From the NCBI GenBank assembly GCA_013368315.1, contig JAACJM010000086.1:1-64000 (forward strand): 64,000 nt of DNA. The letters are read 5' to 3'. The DNA is from Tetrapyrgos nigripes (lineage: Eukaryota; Basidiomycota; Agaricomycetes; Agaricales; Campanellaceae). The notes below the pieces were generated by a model that was not told the DNA's origin, made no database searches, and worked only from the letters and a program-made list of their open reading frames with translations. This document shows, in pieces, positions 56,641-64,000 of the stretch. The position numbers were made by a program, and so were the translations under genes. The number at the start of each line of letters is the position of its first letter. Position 1 is the stretch's first letter.

Positions 56641-56763
56641 AAAGTGCTCAATTTAGCGAGACAATGCCATGTCGCAAATAACAATGAAACTTTGTCTGAC
56701 TATCAATGCTTGAACGTACTTATCGGATTTCCTCTCTTCTCTGTATGGTGTATGTACCGCTAG

Positions 56764-59227
56764 TTATTCATAACAACGTAAAAATTCAAAAGCCATTCGA
56801 AGCATACGGTAATGGCGGCCCACCGTCGTGATGGGCCCTTCCGCCAAGATTTTTACACGGAGACCCTCTACGCGTTCTTCCACATCTAATATTCTCTCTC
56901 CGAGTTGCGCCGTCATCTCCGTGCGTACCAAGGACTTTGACAAAGAGGTTGTATCAGAGATTGTTTTGCGACTCGACGGATCCGACAACTTCTGCCAGAG
57001 CTGTTCAGGTATTAAAGGGATATAGACCCCATCCCTATCATCGAAGATAATACCCATCTCATCTGCAACAACGTTGTACCAGCACACTCGGCAATCGCTG
57101 ATTTCGAATATCACTAGAACTTGTTTACGACCACGAGACTCCCGGTTAACAAATCGTAAAAGCACCAACTTGGCTGGTCTAAATTGAGCACGTCATCAGT
57201 AAAGAGTGTCGTCTTGAGAGGCGTGTAAAGGCAACATACTCGGTACTGCTACTTGATACTTCCAGCAGTGACGTGAATGGACGATGAACCCGTAACCATT
57301 TTGGAACATGAGCAGAGTGGGATTCTTTGGTGGGTGTGAATACGTCGACCCACCCGAACGGTCCATCAACGCCTGAGGTCATCAGATCACACTCCATTGA
57401 GAGTCGTGAGGCCATAATTTTTGGTGGCATGAACGGAGCAGAATGATCTTGCTTGTCAGAGTAAGGACGTAACCCCTTTTCCTGCCATCCCTCGATCAAA
57501 TCAAACTCCACGCAAAACTGAACGCCAGAACTTGTAGTAAGACCGGACTTTCGGCGAGCAGTGATCAAGATAGACCCGTCGTCATGAAGCGCCAGTAGCA
57601 CCCGGTCTCGACCAGCGGAATGTATGTTTCGTCGCCAAATTCCCTCTAGCCTATCATCAACAAGGTCTTCCAACTCCCATGGACTTTTCGAGATTAAAAG
57701 GGAGATCTGGCCAGACGTGTCATAGATGAGGACGAGATAGGCTTTCCGGAGGCCTCTGCGTTGCACAGCTTGATGATTGGGACAGAAAAGAAATTCATAT
57801 TGCACGGCGTTGGCACGTTCATCCATTTCCGGAGCTTCAGATACCTGGAAGTTCAAGTACTCGGAAAGCCGACAGATTTTCGCCACTTCGACACAGTCTG
57901 TGCTGGAAGAAAATGAGACAACTGTCTTTGGCTCCCAGACTGACTGGACGAAACACTTCCTGGATCTGGGTCGCATGGATGATGAATTCCGGAGGAATTC
58001 TTTCACATATATCTCCTTCGTCTCCCAATCATCAATGGATTGCCCAGCAGACAACAGCACAAGCCGACCTGGATAGAACCTCTCATACTGTGGATGACCC
58101 CCTTGATATGGAATCAGCTGCAGATAAATTGCTAATCGGCGGGTCCGGTCCCGATACTCCTCCTCCTCCTCCTCCTCCTCCTGCTCCTCCTGCTCCTCCT
58201 CCTGAGGCACAGTGCAATTCAAGATTGCAACAAATAAACCATCCTGCGGCTGTCCTCCACAATCACGGACAGGCTTTATGGGAAGGTGAATGCACAAGCC
58301 CAGGTTCGTCAGGGTGTAAGGAATTTGGGGTTTGGGCGGTTCCCAGAAAGGCGACTTGACGTCACGGACATCTCCCGAGGTTTTAAACTCAGAAGGAGAC
58401 CTCGCAAGAAGACCCCTGTAAGTCCTCTGTGGAATTCTGAGCTCAGTGTCATCACCGGAGGGGGCACTCCAGGCAAAAATGCTCTGATCGCTCGAGTACT
58501 TGATAATCTCCTCCTGAAGACGCATAAAAGCCCTGTCCGCTCCCTCGCCATAAAGTGGTGGGAAGTTGACACCGAATATGCCCATGAGGGAGTACGCAAT
58601 ATCCTCCTCCTGGGTAGTCTGGCGTCCTGCAGCCCAGGACATCTTCGCCGCTACACTGTAATCCTCAAGATCACCATCTTCCAGGACTTGACTGGGAATT
58701 CCCGTCACTTTACTAATGGCTTCCCTCAGACCGAACCGTGAACCCATATCCCTCCATTCAGCATCAAGAAAGACCAAAGAATCGGGTGCGAGAAGTTCCT
58801 GCAATGTCCATCCCCTGGTGAACCAATGACAATTTTGGAACGATGCATTCCCGTGGAGTTCATCTGGATAGCTGTCGTTCTCGATGTGGTAATCGGATAA
58901 GTATGTGTAGCACACGAAAGCGTCCTGATAATATCGGAACATGGAGTTGAGAGCTTGGGAGAGTTCAGTACTGCTCTCCTTGTTGATACAACAGGTGTCA
59001 ATCCAGACCCATTCCAACCCATCATCTCTAGCACGTTTACACGTTCCCAGAACCTTCTTCCACGATCTGTCCTTCTTCAACTCGGCAACTTTTCGTGTAG
59101 ACTCGTCCTGCAGATCCGAGAAGAGAACCTCAGTCCCTTCCCATGTGTGCGATAAGATGGCATATGCAGGGATATTAGAGCCGATGAACTCTTTAAGCTC
59201 GTAGGCGGATGTGTGGAGTAGACGCAT
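56764..59227 (-). CDS. HET-domain (heterokaryon incompatibility-type) protein, 800 aa
   Basis: Two exons, 59227-57240 and 57178-56764, join through a 61-bp intron (GTATGT...TTTAG) in exact phase. The N-terminus MRLLHTSAYELKEFIGSNIP, AILSHTWE, WVWIDTCCIN and then GWTLQELLAP, GIFGVNFPPLYGEG and DQSIFAWS is the HET domain in full, the region known from HET-E/HET-D type proteins and Agaricomycete expansions. The family triggers cell death on non-self fusion or acts in innate-immunity-like responses. No NACHT, WD40 or ankyrin repeats follow; the C-terminal 550 residues are unassigned. A Glu-rich run (about residues 340-357) is encoded by a CTC/CTG repeat. The last exon has a short helical segment (LGERILDVEERVEGLRVKIL). 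Confidence 0.9.
58156..58204. repeat. CTC trinucleotide repeat coding a poly-Glu run
   Basis: Tandem CTC with CTG interruptions; on the minus strand it encodes QEEEQEEQEEEEEEEE in the HET protein. Likely length-variable. Confidence 0.85.
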
Positions 59228-60704
59228 GATGAGATGAGCTATTAAGGAGGCTCATGATGAGTCTGAGCTGCAAGTAACAATTATGCACGACACAGACCTT
59301 CAATGAATGATAATAATGTCCCAACACCAACTTTCCAGAGCCCTGCGGGAGTGCCAAGTTTACGAGGTGGTGGATTACTTTGCGTCAACATACAATGATA
59401 AAGCTATAGAGGATTATCACGTACACACCTTTCGGTGACCTTCAAGTTTAATTTGAATGACTAGTACTCGTTTGTGACTCGTAAGTCTTCGATGATAGTA
59501 TTTGACGATAGTATTTGACAGGAAGGAAAAAGACTGCGTTATGCAGGAAGGGCTTTGCAACGAACTCGATGATGGGTGCAGAATGAAAGTGAGCGAAATT
59601 ATCTGTAGGCCTCGTGCCAGTGATGCTGGTGTGAAGCTGTAGACCTCGTTATTGCCACGCGAAGCGCTGGCCCACTAAGCCTTCATTGGGATTGAGTTAG
59701 CACGTTGAAATTCTTTGAAGATGATTCGTCCATTTTTGTGTGGTGCCGCGTTTCAGAGCAGGACGAGTTAGACTGTGTTTTATTTCCTCATCGACGGAGG
59801 TAGATGCGGTTGTGAGTGGCAAAGGAGGGTAATACAGAATGTTAAGGTGCCCCTCGAGCTCGTTCGTTTCCCGCGACTGGCCTTGGGCCGAAAGTGACTT
59901 GTTCCAAAACCAAATATCTCTTTGTCGCAAGACATAAATGGTATTGGGCGGACTGACGTGGGTTTGTATATATATCATGTCGAAGAGGAAAGTCATCAAA
60001 AAGTCATGATCGTATTTTGCCGGTATTTTCAGGCGGAGATTGAAGGCGGCGGGGGAACTTTCTAAATTCTGCGATTTTTGACTCAAGCTTTAGCTTCATC
60101 ATGAAGCCGTCGACTTACCGCGGTTGATTGCAAATGCCTTCAAAGTACATAGTCACCAATCACTTTCCGCCGTCTGGAAATCCAACTCCTTCAGGTGAAG
60201 ACATGTTCCGTGCCACAATGACGTCGTGTTTTGCTCCATCTATTTCAGGTCCAATCTAATATGCGGCAGTACTTCCAGGAACTTTGCATGATGCCATATA
60301 TCCGTTCGGCGGCAATAAAGGAGGGTAATACAGAGTGCTGAGGTCCCCCTCAAGCTCGTTCGTTCCCCGCGACTGGCCTTGGTGCGAAAAGGACTTGTTT
60401 GTTTCAAAACCAGGTACCTCTTTGTCGCAAGACATAAATTGTTCGTCCAATTCGAGTGAACAATAATCATGCTGCATTGTTTGATCATCGCTATTATATA
60501 TATTTGGTGGGTCAGGGTCGCTACTTACGTGACGTGTGGAGAGCCTATATTTCTGCTACTATAAATTCCAGCCAGCAAAATATTCGTCTGCTTCAGATCC
60601 CCTCTTACCAGGTTTCATCACATCGTTGCTGGGCCAGGCCTGTATCTTTTGTCTTCCTAGCACCCTAGCCACACTCCAGCTCGTATGTCGTGTCCATTTT
60701 CAGC
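59228..60704. other. Intergenic region with two copies of a coding-like fragment
   Basis: The blocks 59815-59943 and 60312-60438 are direct duplicates. On the minus strand they encode SLSAQGQSRETNELEGHLN, then ILYYPPLP, and SFSHQGQSRGTNELEGDLS, then TLYYPPLL. The amino-acid text is better conserved than the DNA, so the fragments were once coding, but neither copy has an intact gene around it and I do not recognise the family. A motif around CACGCGAAGCG (59655) also occurs near 41533. Confidence 0.5.
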
Positions 60705-61627
60705 ATGTGTCCTCAACTAAAGCATTTTCAGGTTCTTCTCTGCAGTTCTAATTTCGCGAAATATCACCAACTTTGCCTCTCATGTCCACTTCTTCTATCT
60801 CTTTCCAGCCATCTAGCCAAGAGGTCGCGAAACCCACCACCATTCTGGAATTCCTCGGGGTTTTCGGTAAGCCAACAACGACCCAACGTGTCCGACGCCG
60901 AACTCGAGCACTCCCATGCCACTCTCTCGGGAAATGCGCTGATCAGATCCGAGCGGGATTATTTCTTCGGTGCCGATATGATAACACAGGCCAGGAAACG
61001 GACGACTTCGATGTTGTCAAAAGCATCATCTTTTGGTCCTTTCAGTCCCTGTCTCTCTCCTCTCTCACTCTCTCCACTCGGGCATCCCCTCTTCCAAGAT
61101 GCTGCCCCTGCCCCCCGTTCCCCATCGGAAGGATCCGATTCCACCTGGTCCTCTGGCTCAGACTCTGACCTAATCGACGAGTCATTCAGCGATTCCAACA
61201 CCAACCCTCTCGCGACACCCTGACTTCACCGAGCTCTGAAGCTCCAAACAACCGTGACGTCGTCGAAGGTCTTAACCCACTCTTTGCCGACATCCCTCTC
61301 GTCCAAGAGGTCCAGACTTACTCGGATACCGATTCCTTCACGGAGTATCGCGCCACTCGGAGGAAATCTCAAAGGGATATTGATAATCGTTCCATCTGTT
61401 CCAACTCAACTGATGGGTCCTGTGTGCGAGGACCGCTGTTGATGACGCCTTTATCTTCCATGCCTGGAACGCCCGTTGTTGAGAGTACATCGACGGCACT
61501 GGCACCTTCACCTTCCGACCCGGGGTTGACTTTGAAGTTCATTAAACCGGGGAAGAAGTCTATGACGAAGTTTGGACAATCTTTTATGAAGGCGTTTGAG
61601 TTGCATGGGAAGAAGTCGAGAGCATAG
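60705..61627 (+). CDS. Ser-rich protein with basic C-terminal tail (about 289 aa), paralog of 51676-52536
   Basis: The reading frame from ATG 60705 must change near 61200. A 53-bp intron 61181-61233 (GTCATT...CTGACTTCACCGAG) restores phase and gives 289 aa, close to the 286 aa of the paralog. The donor and acceptor are weak, so a one-base disruption cannot be excluded. The conserved end is DIPLVQEVQTYSDTDSFTEY, GPLLMTPLSSMPG and LKFIKPGKKSMTKFGQSFMK. An ATG at 60782 in another frame is an alternative start. Function unknown. Confidence 0.55.
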
Positions 61628-62167
61628 CTGGATGACGGACATTTTCCTGGTTCATTTTTTTTCTACGTTTACGGACTATGCTACGGATTTAGCGTGGATT
61701 TTCATGGACAACCTTTTACGATACAGATACGGACCGGTACCTCAGCTTTCGTGCTTTTTGTCTTGCTTTGGAACTGCTTTATTCTTATCTCTTTTCTATC
61801 CTCGATGGCTCTCCTCCACCACTCCTCGCATCGTCGCTACCTTGCCTACATATAGAGAAGATAGAAGTATAGCCTGTTTTTGCAGGCAACGATCTACGTG
61901 TATTTGTATTAATATTTTTACGGAGTCATCTTCTCGGCCAGTAAGGAATGCAGAATGACATAGCCAAAATAGAAGGATTCATCCTCCAACCTTGCAATTT
62001 CATTCATGCTGATACGAGTGGCACAAAGTACACGGTCAGTACAGCTACAACACCTCTAGATGCCTTTCTACTTCTATTTCTGGTGTCGTTTTTGATACCA
62101 CATGTGCTCCAAGTCATGCACGCTCCGGTATACCCAAAGGGTGAATGTCATGTCCAAGAAACCGTGA
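61628..62167. other. Convergent 3' intergenic region
   Basis: Between the 3' ends of two converging genes. Short frames are unsupported. Confidence 0.4.
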
Positions 62168-64000
62168 TCAATTATTGGCTGCAGTCGAAAATCCAACATC
62201 AACCCAAGCCCTCAGCCTGTCACCAAAGCGTATGACGATCCATAAAATACTGGGGAAAGACAATTTTCAATGAGTCCGGCGCACACGAGAAAAAAAACTG
62301 AGCGACAGAGTAACTCACACAAAACCAAATATAAGTGACCCAACCGCCGCTATGATATTGGTCCAAAACACCCCAATTGCTTCAACTGTAGGCAAGATTG
62401 GTGCAATCAAGATGGACATCAAGAGCGAACGAAATGCACTGTTGAAACATGGTTGTAAGCCAGGAACAAGCAAGAACAATCAGGCCAGCAAACTGATAAC
62501 TCACTTGTTAGCAGCCATACTCTCCGCACTCCTTGCATGCAGAATATCCACAATATACGCCGACATCGGACTCAGCACCAGGTCAACACCGATGCCATTC
62601 ATGAAGAGAGAAACGAGACAGAGGATGAGACCTGCCTGTCAAAGACGGAAGAGTCAAAAACACTCATTATTCTACAAAACGGTCTGTGTAACTCACCATT
62701 CCGGTTCCCCACGTAGCTCCAATACCAACCCCAACCATACTAAGTGGGACGAGTAAACCTGCTCCAATGAGAGTTCCACGCAGACGGTCTTCGGGGTACC
62801 ATATCCCGCCTCGAGAGGCCCGGTATTTGACGACAATACGATCAGAGAGATAACCCGCCAGAGGCGCACCGACTAGGTTTGCGAGTAAGGAATGTCAGAC
62901 GAGCAGTTTACAAGACAAATGGGAGAAAGCCTATTCACTCAAGTTGCCGACTCCGATAGGAACGTAACACATTCCTAAAGCTGCTTGCGACTTGATATTG
63001 TACCTGGCCCCCTAAACAGTGACCTCTCGTTCAGAAAGATGTAGACAGCTTCACAAATGGCAGGTCTTACAACAGTATACGCGAGTGGAACCAGAAAGGA
63101 CTGTGCAGACGAGGAAGAATAAATTAGCTCTAGTTCATATAAATGGGCATGTAGTAGCTTACCATAATCTGTAATTAACGTTGCAGTTCCTGCTAAGGCC
63201 TGCGGCGCATATCGGTCAGAGAGCAAAAAACCAACGAGTAGCAGCGCACTAACCACTCCCAGTAAGTTTGGACTTCTCAGCAACAAGAGCTCTTTGAAGG
63301 GGTTAATCCACACAAAGCCCTTCAGCTCCGACTCCGGCTTTCCCTGCGCTTGAAGCTCTTGACGGCGCTTCTCGATGCCTATAAGTTTGTCCATACAAAC
63401 GGTCAGTGCAACGCTGTCATCAGAATTTCAGAGCAACAGACCTCTATTTCCTGGAATGCTCGTCTCCGGGAAAAAGACGCACATCACAAGGAAGACGAGG
63501 AAACCAAAGAATCCTAGACCAAACTGCATGATGCGCCACGAAAAAAATTGCGTAACGAGGCCTGTTGGGAGCTTTCAGTCACATTCTCCGGGGATTACGA
63601 GGAGGAGAAAAACGTCGGTGCAAATAAAGCACCCAACATTGGATCCGTTCAAACCGAAGTATGGTCATAGGATTGAATCGAAACCAGAACAAGTAAGAGC
63701 TAGCCATTGCTTCGAAAATATGCCCTGAATAGGGGATGGATAAAAAACACTTCAATACTACTCACCTCCAACGAACGGTGCTAACGCCGGTCCAAGAAGA
63801 CAAGCACTGAAGAAGATCCCCATAGCAGTCCCTCTCTCTTCCAATCGATAAATATCTCCTATAACTCCCGCGCCAACACTAAGCCCAGGTGCACCACCCA
63901 TTGTTTGAAGAAATCGCCAGATCATGAGGGATTCTATGGAAGGCGAAAGAGCGACGCCAACGGAGCCAATGGCAAGGAGAGGGAGACCAAATAGGTAGAC
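62168..64000 (-). CDS. DHA1-type MFS transporter (5' end outside the window)
   Basis: The visible part starts inside the protein with AIGSVGVALSPSIESLMIWR, FLQTMGGAPGLSVGAGVIGD and MGIFFSACLLGPALAPF, the motif C-like region of drug:H+ antiporter-1 family MFS proteins. It continues through FFGFLVFLVMCVFFPETSIP, a cytosolic loop (EKRRQELQAQGKPESELKGF), NPFKELLLLRSPNLLGVVSA, YNIKSQAALGMCYVPIGVGN, GAPLAGYLSDRIVVKYR, GIWYPEDRLRGTLIGAGLLV and VEAIGVFWTNIIAAVGSLIFG. The last exon (62249-62168) ends in ANN and a TGA. Introns are about 50-70 bp. The family exports drugs or small metabolites at the plasma membrane; substrate unknown. Confidence 0.9.

Noticed and set aside
57777..58741. Plus-strand open frames opposite the HET gene
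   Set aside because: Shadow frames; the poly-Pro text comes from the antisense of the poly-Glu repeat.

Overview
The window is nuclear DNA of a filamentous basidiomycete, most likely an Agaricomycete (mushroom-forming fungus). The evidence is genes split by many introns of about 45-65 bp with GTRNGT donors, microexons of 12-15 nt, and fungal families such as M35 Lys-specific metalloendopeptidase, a HET-domain protein, a CM1 (Mto1/Pcp1) coiled-coil protein and DHA1-type MFS. There is a heavy load of DNA transposons. No rRNA, CRISPR or operon structure is visible. Gene models below were joined by hand from donor/acceptor sites and reading phase. Models whose phases close exactly are the AKR fusion, the Ca2+/H+ exchanger, the CM1 protein, both M35 proteases and the HET protein.

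Layout. 1-13 kb is a transposon-rich block: the edge of a possible gag-like gene, then two inverted arms of about 1.5 kb (1872-5800 and 11549-13035) enclosing a dead MULE transposase (6025-8897) and an apparently intact M35 metalloprotease (9756-10996). A 2.4-kb hAT-type element sits inside the left arm, and the right arm preserves the empty target site. 14-22 kb holds two host genes on the minus strand: a 604-aa aldo/keto reductase with an unrecognised helical N-terminal half, and a vacuolar Ca2+/H+ exchanger. 22-34 kb is again repeat-rich: a hypothetical gene whose 3' end was rewritten by a 515-bp hAT MITE, a 1.3-kb TIR element with a 9-bp target duplication, a divergent kinase-like gene, tandem repeats, and a second M35 protease copy with a 380-bp MITE upstream. 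34.9-38.6 kb is the CM1/Mto1-like microtubule-organising protein. 39-48 kb mixes decayed genes (a PRMT3-like fragment, a membrane-protein pseudogene with internal duplication, an RPA3-like fragment), a probable tiny secreted cysteine-rich protein and a 605-aa Ser-rich protein. 48.7-61.6 kb carries several large low-complexity proteins, two of them clear paralogs, plus the 800-aa HET protein. The right edge is a truncated DHA1 MFS transporter.

Themes. Host genes (reductase, exchanger, CM1 protein, MFS) look unrelated to one another. The accessory part is tied together by transposition. Four insertions have readable target-site duplications, and two of them can be checked against an empty site in a paralogous copy within this same window. 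The M35 protease exists twice, once inside a transposase-containing inverted-repeat structure. It shares an identical 14-bp TATA core with the small secreted protein gene.
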